64,000 nt of DNA from assembly GCF_000374545.1 (NCBI RefSeq), contig NZ_KB894598.1, positions 1 through 64,000 of the forward strand, written 5' to 3'. The stretch's first letter is position 1, and each line of letters starts with the position of its first letter. This stretch comes from Anaeromusa acidaminophila DSM 3853 (GTDB taxonomy: Bacteria > Bacillota > Negativicutes > Anaeromusales > Anaeromusaceae). This document shows, piece after piece, positions 43,865-52,402 of this stretch. Under the pieces are notes generated by a model. It was not told the origin of the DNA. It did not search any database and was given only the letters and a program-made list of their open reading frames with translations. The position numbers were made by a program, and so were the translations under genes.

Positions 43865-44310
43865 GACTCACCCTCCTGCCTCTCTTTTTTTTGAAATTCC
43901 CTCCGTCGCGCCGCCAATGAAGCGAACTCAATTTCATGCAAGGAATCCAGCAACGTTGCCTGCACCCCTTGCAGCGCTTCATGCACCGGACATACGCGAC
44001 TACAGCCGATTTTACAGCCCTCCGCACTTACAAGGCAGCGAGAAAGCTCCACTGGCCCCTCCATAGCTTCAATTACCTGCAGAAGCGAAACCTCTTCCGG
44101 CTGTCGGTTCAAAACAAAACCGCCTTCCACGCCTCGATGAGAACGAACAATCCCAGCGCGATTCAAAAAGCGCATTACTTTGCGCAGAAACTGCACCGGC
44201 ACTTGTTCCTGCTTGGCGATTTCCTGGCCGCTAACAATGGTCCCCGGCGGTTTCGCCGCCAAGTGGAGCACGATACGAAAAGCGTAGTCCGTCGCCTGCG
44301 TAAAATGCAT
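43861..44310 (-). CDS. Rrf2-family regulator, probable [Fe-S] sensor of the cyd operon
   Basis: 149 residues. A winged helix-turn-helix (about 1-75) has 'TDYAFRIVLHLA' and 'LRKVMRFLNRAGIVRSHRGVEGGF', typical of Rrf2. Four Cys follow at C92, C99, C103 and C107 ('CLVSAEGCKIGCSRVCPVH'), one more than the three cluster ligands of IscR/NsrR, so an Fe-S cluster is likely. Oxygen, NO or redox control of cydAB is the natural inference. First gene of the operon; AAAGGAGG precedes the ATG. A perfect palindrome just upstream is the probable autoregulatory operator. Confidence 0.9.
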   Translation of the reverse strand: MHFTQATDYAFRIVLHLAAKPPGTIVSGQEIAKQEQVPVQFLRKVMRFLNRAGIVRSHRGVEGGFVLNRQPEEVSLLQVIEAMEGPVELSRCLVSAEGCKIGCSRVCPVHEALQGVQATLLDSLHEIEFASLAARRREFQKKERQEGES

Positions 44311-44350
44311 GCGTGTACCTCCTTTCCGCTTGTATGTATTCTTTATTCAA

Positions 44351-44368
44351 TACCGTACCGGTACGGTA
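44351..44368. promoter_or_regulatory. Perfect 18-bp palindrome, probable Rrf2 operator
   Basis: TACCGTACCGGTACGGTA is fully self-complementary. It begins about 13 bp after the -10 box of the regulator promoter, so it covers the early transcribed region and would block or sense initiation. Confidence 0.75.
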
Positions 44369-44380
44369 CTATTTACTTGT

Positions 44381-44409
44381 ATAGTATTCCCATTTTTTCT
44401 ATTTGTCAA
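44381..44409 (-). promoter_or_regulatory. Promoter of the rrf2-cydAB operon
   Basis: TTGACA (44409-44404), 17 bp, TACTAT (44386-44381). The expected start is near 44374, immediately upstream of the palindrome at 44351-44368. Confidence 0.7.
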
Positions 44410-44570
44410 TCATCACTATTAAATACTACGCCCTATTTTTATCAATATCCTTTTTCCAAAAACGCTTTCTATATTAGATTTGTATTCTTTATAAAATTTT
44501 AATTTCTTGCAAGATTTAAGAAAGAAATATCGAATTATACCAGCATCACACTAAAAAAGAGGTGTTGACC

Positions 44571-47264
44571 ATGCAGGAAGATTTTCGCCTTCTTTTGCTT
44601 GCCGATACTGCCCTGGATCGCAAACAGCTAGAACGTCTCCTGTCCAAATATGCGCCTCATATCTGCCTTTATGAACAGTCCTTCTTCGAAAAAAACTCGG
44701 ATGTCTCTTTCCATGGCGCTCTTATAGATTATGCTATTAACACCGCCAGCGGCCTTCCCTTATGGCAGCATTTCCAAGAACGCCACCCGTCTATCCCCTT
44801 AATTTTACTAACTGACGAAGCCCTTTGGCCGCAGCAAGCTATTGACGCCGGCATTATCGACTTTATTCCCAAAAGCGCCGCCTACCAACCCCAGGTGCTG
44901 CTGCCGCTGCTCCTGCGTCTTCAACAGCAGCAACACCATACCCATCATCTGCTGGCGCAAATGCGCCACAGCGAAGCGCAGCGGCAGCTACTGATGGAAC
45001 AGACTATCGGCGGCATTCTCCTTAGCGACCCTCAAGGCTATTATGTAGAAGCCAACTCTCGCATGTGCGCCATGCTGGGCTATGAAAAGGAGCAGCTTCT
45101 CGGTCTGCGGTTAGAGGATTTGACGCCTCCGGAATTGACGGCGCGCTTAGGAGAACTGCGCAGCCCGCTGCCGGCCGGAACCTCCCTGCTCATTGATTGG
45201 TCCCTGCTGCGCAAAGACGGCACCCACATGCCGGTAGAGATGAAAATTTCCCGTAGCGGCAACCGCTATCTCAGCATTGTTCGCGACATCACCCGCCGCC
45301 AACGAAAAGATGCCGTATCAGCACTGCTGCACCGCGTCAATCAGGCCATTTTAAAAGATCAGCCGGTCAACCGTATTTTAAGCATGGTCTGCGAAGAGCT
45401 TTTGTCGATTTATTCTCTAACCCTCAGTTTTGTCGGCGCCAAGGGCGCCGATGGCAACGTCGAGTTATGTCAAGCCGCCTGTATTAATCCCGAAGAAATC
45501 CCCAAGCTTAATATTCGCTGGGACGACACGCCTCAAGGCTATGGCCCCAGCGGCGAGGCGTTGCGTACCGGCAAAACCCAGATGATCAGCTGCGACGACC
45601 CTCGCTTTTCTCCTTGGACGGAACAAGTAAAACGCTACGGGTTGGAGGGCGCCATTTCCGTCCCCATGTCCTTGGGAAATAACATGGACGGCGTTCTTTG
45701 CATTTACGGCAAGAAGGGCTATATCTGGAATGAAGAACTGAAACTAGAATTGGAACGAGTCGCACAAAAAATTACGAATGTACTGCAATTTACCCATCAT
45801 CGCCAAGAAGCGAATCTTCTGCGCTCCGCCTTGCGCGCTACCGCTAACAGCGTCGTTATTACCGACGCCGAGGGAAAAATATGTTGGCTCAACTCCGCTT
45901 TCAGCGCGCTTACCGGATATTCAGAAGCGGAAGCTCTGGGAAAAAACCCGCGAATTTTACGTTCCATATTACAAGATGATTCTTTTTACCAGCATCTTTG
46001 GAGCACCATTACTTCCGGTCAGCCCTGGCACGGCGAGCTTGTAAACCGACGCAAAGACGGCAGCTTATATCACGAAGAAATGACCATCACTCCTATTTGG
46101 GACGCCGATGCCGCCATCACTCATTTCGTAGCGGTTAAGCAAGACATTACTTCCCGTAAAGAAGCGGAGCTGGCGTTAGAAACATACCGAATGTTTTTCC
46201 ATAACGCCCGGGATAAAATGTTTCTTTTGGATACGGATGGCGTTATTATCGCCGCCAATCAGGCTGTCGAACTCACCTACGGCTATACGTCCGAGGAACT
46301 CCAGAGCCTCAGCATTCGTGAACTGCGAGCGCCGGAAACCTTGGGAGACTGGCCAGAGCAAATGCAGACAGCCCGTACTACCGATATTCTTTTCGAGACT
46401 ATTCACAAGCATAAGGATGGTACCACATTCCCTGTCGAAGTTCGCTCTTGCCAAGCAGTTCTTGACGGTAAAAAATACCTGCTCAGCATCGTCCGCGACA
46501 TTAGCATTCGCAAGAAAGCGGAGCAAGAAGCCCACGAAGCACAGCAGCGAGCAGCGCAAGCGGAGCGCATGGCCCTCATCGGCACTATGGCTGCGGCCAT
46601 CACTCATGAGATCAATCAACCCCTCAACGCCCTGCAGTTGACCGCCGACGGACCGCTTTACCTCCATCATCATAACAAGCCGATTGACACGCAGCGACTC
46701 TGGGATGCGTTAGAGAAGATTTCCAAACAAAGCCGTCGCATCAGCAGTATTATCCAAAGTATGCGTTCTTTTGTGCGCAGCGGCTCTGAAAAAGTCACCG
46801 GCTCTTGTGATTTAAACGAAGCCGTACGCACAGCCGCTGAAAATCTGCGTTCACGGCTTTGGGAGGAAGGTATTCAATTGCAATTGGAATTGGATAAAGA
46901 AGCAGGCTATGTCCCCGGAGATTCCATGCGCCTGGAAGAGGCCATCACCAACCTGCTAGTCAACGCCGAGCAAGCGCTAGGAGATGCCGACCCAGCAGCA
47001 ACCAAGCAAATCGCTCTGCAAACGCATCACAAAGGAGACTACGTCATTTTGGAAGTCCGAGACACCGGACCGGGCTTCCAAAGCGATATTCTCCCTCGCG
47101 CCTTTGAGCCCTTCGTTTCCACCAAGGCCGTCGGACGAGGCATGGGGCTGGGCTTAGCCATTGTCCGTTCTCTCATGCAAGCCTACGGCGGCGACATTAC
47201 GGCGGAAAACATGCCGACCGGCGGCGCCTGCATCCGCGTGATCCTGCCCCAACAAAACAATTAA
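44571..47264 (+). CDS. Multi-PAS sensor histidine kinase (NtrB-like)
   Basis: 897 residues, no membrane helix, so a soluble sensor. Order: receiver-like domain (about 1-120, with 'GALIDYAINTASG' holding the acceptor Asp position), PAS (about 130-240), GAF (about 255-400), PAS (about 410-530), PAS (about 535-650), then HisKA with 'AAITHEINQPLNALQL' and HATPase with 'NLLVNAEQALGD' and 'GRGMGLGLAIVRSLM'. The HEINQPL form of the H-box is that of the NtrB/DctB group, whose partners are sigma-54 response regulators. One lies at 55741-57180 without its own kinase; pairing is inference. ATG 44571 follows GAGGTG. Repeat copy D follows the stop. Confidence 0.92.
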   Translation: MQEDFRLLLLADTALDRKQLERLLSKYAPHICLYEQSFFEKNSDVSFHGALIDYAINTASGLPLWQHFQERHPSIPLILLTDEALWPQQAIDAGIIDFIPKSAAYQPQVLLPLLLRLQQQQHHTHHLLAQMRHSEAQRQLLMEQTIGGILLSDPQGYYVEANSRMCAMLGYEKEQLLGLRLEDLTPPELTARLGELRSPLPAGTSLLIDWSLLRKDGTHMPVEMKISRSGNRYLSIVRDITRRQRKDAVSALLHRVNQAILKDQPVNRILSMVCEELLSIYSLTLSFVGAKGADGNVELCQAACINPEEIPKLNIRWDDTPQGYGPSGEALRTGKTQMISCDDPRFSPWTEQVKRYGLEGAISVPMSLGNNMDGVLCIYGKKGYIWNEELKLELERVAQKITNVLQFTHHRQEANLLRSALRATANSVVITDAEGKICWLNSAFSALTGYSEAEALGKNPRILRSILQDDSFYQHLWSTITSGQPWHGELVNRRKDGSLYHEEMTITPIWDADAAITHFVAVKQDITSRKEAELALETYRMFFHNARDKMFLLDTDGVIIAANQAVELTYGYTSEELQSLSIRELRAPETLGDWPEQMQTARTTDILFETIHKHKDGTTFPVEVRSCQAVLDGKKYLLSIVRDISIRKKAEQEAHEAQQRAAQAERMALIGTMAAAITHEINQPLNALQLTADGPLYLHHHNKPIDTQRLWDALEKISKQSRRISSIIQSMRSFVRSGSEKVTGSCDLNEAVRTAAENLRSRLWEEGIQLQLELDKEAGYVPGDSMRLEEAITNLLVNAEQALGDADPAATKQIALQTHHKGDYVILEVRDTGPGFQSDILPRAFEPFVSTKAVGRGMGLGLAIVRSLMQAYGGDITAENMPTGGACIRVILPQQNN

Positions 47265-47277
47265 ATACGGAAGCTTA

Positions 47278-47359
47278 AACAGGAGTAAAGAGAGTACTCG
47301 GAGGGTACGAAAAATGTAATAATTCATCGTTCCCTCCCTCTACTCACTCTACTCCTATT
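47278..47359. repeat. AACAGGAGTAG palindromic repeat, copy D
   Basis: Left arm AACAGGAGTAAAGAGAGTA at 47278-47296 followed by GGAGGGTACGA. Inverted arm TCTACTCACTCTACTCCTATT at 47339-47359. It fills the gap between the kinase gene and the convergent cheB, with no other terminator there. Confidence 0.8.
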
Positions 47360-47374
47360 AAATTTTTCGTTTCC

Positions 47375-48436
47375 TCAGCGCAGCCATTTCAAGAGCGTAT
47401 CCGGAATATCCCCCAGCGAAACCAGACACTCAGCGCCGCCTTTTTCATAGGCTGCCCGGGGCATACCGAACACCACCGAGGAAGCCTCATCCTGCGCCAA
47501 CGTTCGGCCGCCAGCATGCCGCATCTCCGCCATGCCGTCCGCGCCGTCCGATCCCATACCGGTCAAGATAACGCCAATGGCATTGCGCCCCACCTGCTGG
47601 GAAACCGACCGAAACAGCACATCCACTGAAGGACAATGACCGCTGACATTGGGACCGTCATAACACTCTACCAAGTACATGCCGCCGCTGCGGCGCACAC
47701 GCATATGCTTGCCCCCCGGCGCCAAAAGTACGCGACCAGGCATGACGCGCTCCCCGCCCTGTGCTTCCACTACTTCCATTTGCGACACATCATTAAGGCT
47801 AGACGCAAAGCTTTTGGTAAAGCCAGCCGGCATATGCTGCACAATGACCACTCCCGGCATCGTCGGCGGCAACAGCTTCACAATGCGCCGAATAGCTTCC
47901 GTACCGCCGGTAGAAGCCCCGATGGCGATGACTTTATCTGTCGAGTTAGCTAGCGCCCGTTCCTCTTGTCCGGAAACAGGCCGTTGCGCCGGAAGCTGTT
48001 TTTTTTGCTGCGCCAGCCGTTTCCAAGCGTCCAAGTTCGCTCCGGCCGCCATTCTCACTTTAGCTCGCAGTTCCTTCATCATAGCCCCTAGCCCTCGGGC
48101 GATGTCGGATTTTGGCTTATTCACAAAGTCAATCGCCCCGGCCTCTAACGCTTCCATGGTGATTTGCCCGCCCCGTTCCGTCAAGGCGCTGACCATGATC
48201 ACCGGCAGCGGATACTGCGTCATAAGACGCCGTAAAAAAGCTACGCCATCCATACGAGGCATCTCTACATCCAATGTTAGTACGTCCGGATTCAGCTGCA
48301 AAATTTTATCGCGAGCCATATAGGGGTCCGTTGCCGTGCCTACCACCTCAATGCCCGGGTCCTGCGACAGGCCGCGGCTAAGAATATCGCGCACCAACGC
48401 CGAATCATCCACCACCAGTACCCGGATTTTCCCCAT
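47375..48436 (-). CDS. cheB: Chemotaxis protein-glutamate methylesterase/deamidase
   Basis: 353 residues. N-terminal receiver (about 1-120; 'VLVVDDSALVRDIL', acceptor Asp in 'VLTLDVEMPRMDG'), then the CheB catalytic domain (about 165-350). The catalytic triad is visible: Ser in 'GASTGGTEAI', His in 'IVQHMPAGFTKSFA' and Asp in 'LTGMGSDGADGM'. It removes methyl groups from receptor glutamates. The ATG abuts the cheR stop. Last gene of the chemotaxis operon. Confidence 0.95.
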   Translation of the reverse strand: MGKIRVLVVDDSALVRDILSRGLSQDPGIEVVGTATDPYMARDKILQLNPDVLTLDVEMPRMDGVAFLRRLMTQYPLPVIMVSALTERGGQITMEALEAGAIDFVNKPKSDIARGLGAMMKELRAKVRMAAGANLDAWKRLAQQKKQLPAQRPVSGQEERALANSTDKVIAIGASTGGTEAIRRIVKLLPPTMPGVVIVQHMPAGFTKSFASSLNDVSQMEVVEAQGGERVMPGRVLLAPGGKHMRVRRSGGMYLVECYDGPNVSGHCPSVDVLFRSVSQQVGRNAIGVILTGMGSDGADGMAEMRHAGGRTLAQDEASSVVFGMPRAAYEKGGAECLVSLGDIPDTLLKWLR

Positions 48437-49281
48437 CTATGCTTCCCTCCTTCGTCCGGTCCATTTCCGGTAAATCGCTGGCTGCACCGGTTGAAAGAGT
48501 TCTCGTTTGTCCAGCGATTCCGAATGACCGATAAATAAATGTCCTTCTTCCTGCAAGTAATGATGAAACTTTTCCAGCAAGCCGCGAATCACTTCCTGAG
48601 AAAAGTAGATCATCACATTGCGGCAAAAAATAAGATCAAAACGCCCTTTAAAGGGATAGGGAGAGTGCATCAGATTCAGCTTGCGAAATACCGTTAAGCG
48701 CCGCAGTTCATCACTAACCTGCCAATTTTCCGTGTCTACTTTGGAAAAGTAGCGAGCCCGCTGCAATTTGGACAATTTTTGCACTTGCGCGTCCGAATAT
48801 ACTCCCTGCTCCGCTTGGGACAAAACGCTCTGGGAAATGTCGCTCCCGAGAATTTTCACATCCCACCGCGAGGCTTCCTCCCCCAAAAATTCAGAGACCA
48901 CCATAGCTAGGGTATATACTTCTTCGCCGGAGGAACAACCAGCCGACCAAATGCGCAGCTTACGGTCTCTACGGGTTTGCAGAGTCGGCAAGATTTTTTT
49001 TGCAAAAATTCAAAATGGTCCTCTTCGCGAAAAAAGTACGTATAATTCGTCGACATCACATCCGCTAATTCCAATAGCGCCCGGCCGCTGGCATCCCGCC
49101 GGAGATATTCTACATAGTCTGCGAAGGAAGCCATCCCATGACGACGCAACACTTTCTGCAGTCGGTCGCAAATCAAACTTTGTTTAGGCGTATCATAATG
49201 AATGCCGAAACGTTCATACAGCAAGCTGCATATATCCAGAAATTCTCTGCGCCGCAACGGAATATGCGACCATTCATGCAT
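48437..49281 (-). pseudogene. cheR: Chemotaxis methyltransferase CheR, split by a -1 frameshift at an A8 run
   Basis: Two overlapping frames together make one CheR. The N-terminal part (49281 to about 48995) has 'MSTNYTYFFREEDHFEFLQ'. The C-terminal part (about 48999 to 48437) continues 'ILPTLQTRRDRKLRIWSAG', then 'CSSGEEVYTLAM' (SAM site) and 'FCRNVMIYF'. The join is at eight A residues on the minus strand (49001-48994); shifting -1 there restores 281 residues, the usual CheR length. The options are an error in the sequence, a true pseudogene, or programmed slippage. Otherwise the sequence is well conserved and no other stop is seen, so loss is recent or absent. The N-terminal frame alone gives 124 residues. 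Confidence 0.88.
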
Positions 49282-49359
49282 GGCCTACCACTCCTTTTTT
49301 TACAGGAGCTGCTTAGAAGGGTTAACCGCTTTCCGGCAGCTCCCGCATCCGCTCAATTG

Positions 49360-51861
49360 TCAAAATTGATCAAAGCCCCGTTCATCTAATGAAATAATCT
49401 CTTCCGGCGCCGGTCTCGCGGTTCCTTTACTTTTGCGTCCAGATTCTTCCGGGGCGCTTCTTGCCGCCATTTGTTTAGGCGCAAACGCCAGTCCTTCCTG
49501 CAGCCCTGCGCCGCCGGTGTTCATTAAGCGTTGCAAACGGAAGCGTTCTACCATCCTCTTGAGCTGCGCCGCCTGGGCCGATAATTCTTCGCTTGCCGCT
49601 GCCAACTCTTCGGAATTGGCCGTATTCTGCTGTACCACTTGCCCCACTTGCGAAGCGCCTTCATTAATCTGCTTGATGCCTTGCGCTTGTTCACGCGAAG
49701 CAGCCGCAATTTCACTCATTAAATCCGCCACTTTCGTAATGCCATCAACAATTTCAGCCAGCGATTCCGAGGTTGTATGAGCAATACTGGTGCCCACTTC
49801 GGTCTTCTTCACCGAGTCCTCGATGAGCGCTGTAGTTTCCTTGGCCGCTTCGGCGCTGCGCTGCGCCAGATTGCGCACTTCCTCGGCCACTACCGCAAAG
49901 CCCTTGCCGTGCTTGCCCGCCCGGGCGGCTTCCACTGCCGCGTTGAGCGCCAACAGATTGGTCTGGAAAGCAATTTCATCAATAACTTTGATAATTTTAG
50001 AGATGTTCGTACCAGATGCGTTGATATCATTCATCGCGCCTACCATTTGTTGCATCATGCTGCTGCCTTTTTCCGCATGATCTCGCACGGTAACCGCCAT
50101 CTGATTCCCTTGCATGGCGTTTTCAGCATTAAGGCCGGTCTGCGCCGACATTTCATGAATCGAAGCTGAAATCTCTTCCATGGTGCTGGCCGTTTCCGTA
50201 GCGCCTTGCGACAAGGACTGACTGGCGTCGGAGATCTGCCGCGATCCTGCCGCTACCTGGTCTGTCGAGGAGGCCACTTGGCGCAATACGTCATTCATAG
50301 AAACAAGCGTACTGTTCAAGGCTTTTTTCATAACCGCGTAATCGCCCTTGTAGTCGCCTTCCATCTGCACATCCAAATTACCCTGCGACATTTCTTTCAG
50401 ACAGCCTACGGCTTCGTTGATTGGCGTCACCACTGCGTCCAGCGTCTTGTTCACGCCTTCGACAATACGCCGATACTCGCCGCCATGGTTCGCCGCATCC
50501 GCACGTTTTTCCAGATTTCCTTCAATGGCTTCCGCAGCCAAACCGTCAATATCGCCCACAACATGGCGGATATTTTCGCGCATCATAATCAGCCATTCGT
50601 GAATCTGATCGTCTTCTGAGGACTTGCGCATATCCGCTGTCATATCGCCATTGGCAATTTTCGTCACATAGGCAATAAGCTCTTTCATCCAGTCATGCAT
50701 GCCGTTAACAGCGTTTTTCATGCGCTGATGATCGCCAGCGCACTCAATATTCACGCGCTCGCGCAAATCGCCGCCGCTGAGTTTTTGCAAAATCCGATTG
50801 CTTTCGGCCAGCGGATGCAAAATAGCGTCCAAGGTAGCGTTAAACGCTTCGACCAACGTACGGTACTCGCCCTGATGCCGCGAAGCATCGGCACGCTGCT
50901 TCAATTGCCCTTCTACCGCCGCCGCAGCCATTTGATTTACTTCGCCCAATACTTGCTGCAGATTTTTCACGCACAGCTGCAGACTCTGATTAAGCACATC
51001 CTTGTCGGAACGCACTCGGATATCGGCGCTCAAATCCCCTTGACTAACGCTTTGCAAATGATGCGCCGTCATTTGAATATTGTCCGCCATCACTTGGAAG
51101 GAAGCAGTAAGCTGCCCTACTTCGTCTTTGGTAGCGCCGCCTTTAAGCTGCAGTTGCACATCGCCCTGCGCCATCCGGTTGGCGGCATCTACAAGCTCTT
51201 TTAACGGATTGCTGATACCTCTGGCCGTAAAAACGCCCAAACCCATGGCAACCGCTACAGCCACCAAAATCAAGATGATCATATTACGGGTGGCGTCTTT
51301 TACAGTGGTCACATTGGTTTCGTATTTCAAGGCCGCCTGTTTCACCTTGCCATCAGATAAACGATCAAAGGCTTCGTTTAATTGCGTTGCATTTCGCTGC
51401 ACCACGTCACTGTACATGGTAGTCAGCGCTTGATCTTGAGACCCGCCTACCCACAAGCCGGTAATTCGATCCACATCTTGCAGAAACATAGCGTAGCTTT
51501 TCTTCACCGCATCAAAATCACGCCTTGTTTCCTCGTCGCGGATAGTCTTTTCAAAGTTATCCATACTTTTTTTCGCATTTTTATCATAGTCGCGAATGCT
51601 TTGCAACAAACTCTGCTGCTTCTGCTTATCCGGAGTAATAATAATATTACGCACCGCCACGCGAATATCATAAAAAGCATTGGAGATATTGCCTAGTTCA
51701 TAAATCGGCACGGTATTGAGCTGGTACATTTCCGTATCCAGTTCGCCCATGTTTCTCATATTGCTTACGCCGACATAACCAACCGCTCCGGCTAATAACG
51801 CCACAATGCAAAATCCTAGCAGCAAACGCCCCATGATCTTCATGTTTTTAAGCCAACTCAT
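49360..51861 (-). CDS. Methyl-accepting chemotaxis protein with repeated HAMP modules
   Basis: 833 residues. TM1 (about 10-30), 4-helix-bundle sensor (about 35-185), TM2 (about 190-212), HAMP (about 213-268). Three or more HAMP-like units follow to about 545; two share a clear internal repeat ('[18 protein letters not shown]' and '[18 protein letters not shown]'). The signalling domain (about 560-780) has the conserved tip '[20 protein letters not shown]'. The tail is GFDQF rather than NWETF. GGAGG precedes the ATG. It lies between cheW and cheR. Confidence 0.93.
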   Translation of the reverse strand: MSWLKNMKIMGRLLLGFCIVALLAGAVGYVGVSNMRNMGELDTEMYQLNTVPIYELGNISNAFYDIRVAVRNIIITPDKQKQQSLLQSIRDYDKNAKKSMDNFEKTIRDEETRRDFDAVKKSYAMFLQDVDRITGLWVGGSQDQALTTMYSDVVQRNATQLNEAFDRLSDGKVKQAALKYETNVTTVKDATRNMIILILVAVAVAMGLGVFTARGISNPLKELVDAANRMAQGDVQLQLKGGATKDEVGQLTASFQVMADNIQMTAHHLQSVSQGDLSADIRVRSDKDVLNQSLQLCVKNLQQVLGEVNQMAAAAVEGQLKQRADASRHQGEYRTLVEAFNATLDAILHPLAESNRILQKLSGGDLRERVNIECAGDHQRMKNAVNGMHDWMKELIAYVTKIANGDMTADMRKSSEDDQIHEWLIMMRENIRHVVGDIDGLAAEAIEGNLEKRADAANHGGEYRRIVEGVNKTLDAVVTPINEAVGCLKEMSQGNLDVQMEGDYKGDYAVMKKALNSTLVSMNDVLRQVASSTDQVAAGSRQISDASQSLSQGATETASTMEEISASIHEMSAQTGLNAENAMQGNQMAVTVRDHAEKGSSMMQQMVGAMNDINASGTNISKIIKVIDEIAFQTNLLALNAAVEAARAGKHGKGFAVVAEEVRNLAQRSAEAAKETTALIEDSVKKTEVGTSIAHTTSESLAEIVDGITKVADLMSEIAAASREQAQGIKQINEGASQVGQVVQQNTANSEELAAASEELSAQAAQLKRMVERFRLQRLMNTGGAGLQEGLAFAPKQMAARSAPEESGRKSKGTARPAPEEIISLDERGFDQF

Positions 51862-51881
51862 CCTTGTCGCCTCCTTTTATT

Positions 51882-52370
51882 TCATTCAAACAGAAGTTTT
51901 TCCACATTCAACAAGATCTTCACCTTATCGCCAACCTTGCCCAAGCCGCTGATATAACGATTGATGTGATTCTTGCGCAAATCCGGCGCTTCTTCCACGC
52001 AGGACTCGTCTATATTGAGCACTTCGGATACCCGGTCGACAATGAGGCCGATCATCTGCTCTCCCACAGTAATGACGATGATGCATGTCCGCTCGTCATA
52101 CTCCTGCGATTCCAGACCGAAACGGATGCGCACATCCATTACCGGAATGACCTTGCCGCGCAAATTGATAACCCCTTTGACATATTCCGGTAAATCCGGC
52201 ATGTCAGTAATGTACTGCATGCCCACAATCTCCCGCACATGGCGAATTTCCACGCCGAATTCCTCTTTTTCCATCATAAACGTAAGATACTTATTCTCCA
52301 GCGTATCCTCTTCGTCTTCCTCTTCCAGCAAATCATCATCTACATCATTTCTTTGCCGGTCTTCACTCAT
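51882..52370 (-). CDS. cheW: Chemotaxis coupling protein CheW
   Basis: 162 residues with an acidic N-terminal tail (about 1-25, rich in D and E) before the CheW fold. 'VEIRHVREIVG' and 'VKGVINLRGKVIPVMDVR' are the family signatures. It joins receptors to CheA. The acidic leader is longer than in most CheW proteins. GGAGG before the ATG; 20 bp before the receptor gene. Confidence 0.95.
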   Translation of the reverse strand: MSEDRQRNDVDDDLLEEEDEEDTLENKYLTFMMEKEEFGVEIRHVREIVGMQYITDMPDLPEYVKGVINLRGKVIPVMDVRIRFGLESQEYDERTCIIVITVGEQMIGLIVDRVSEVLNIDESCVEEAPDLRKNHINRYISGLGKVGDKVKILLNVEKLLFE

Positions 52371-52402
52371 GTCTAGCGCCTCCTTTCCTCCTTAAGAGCG
52401 GT

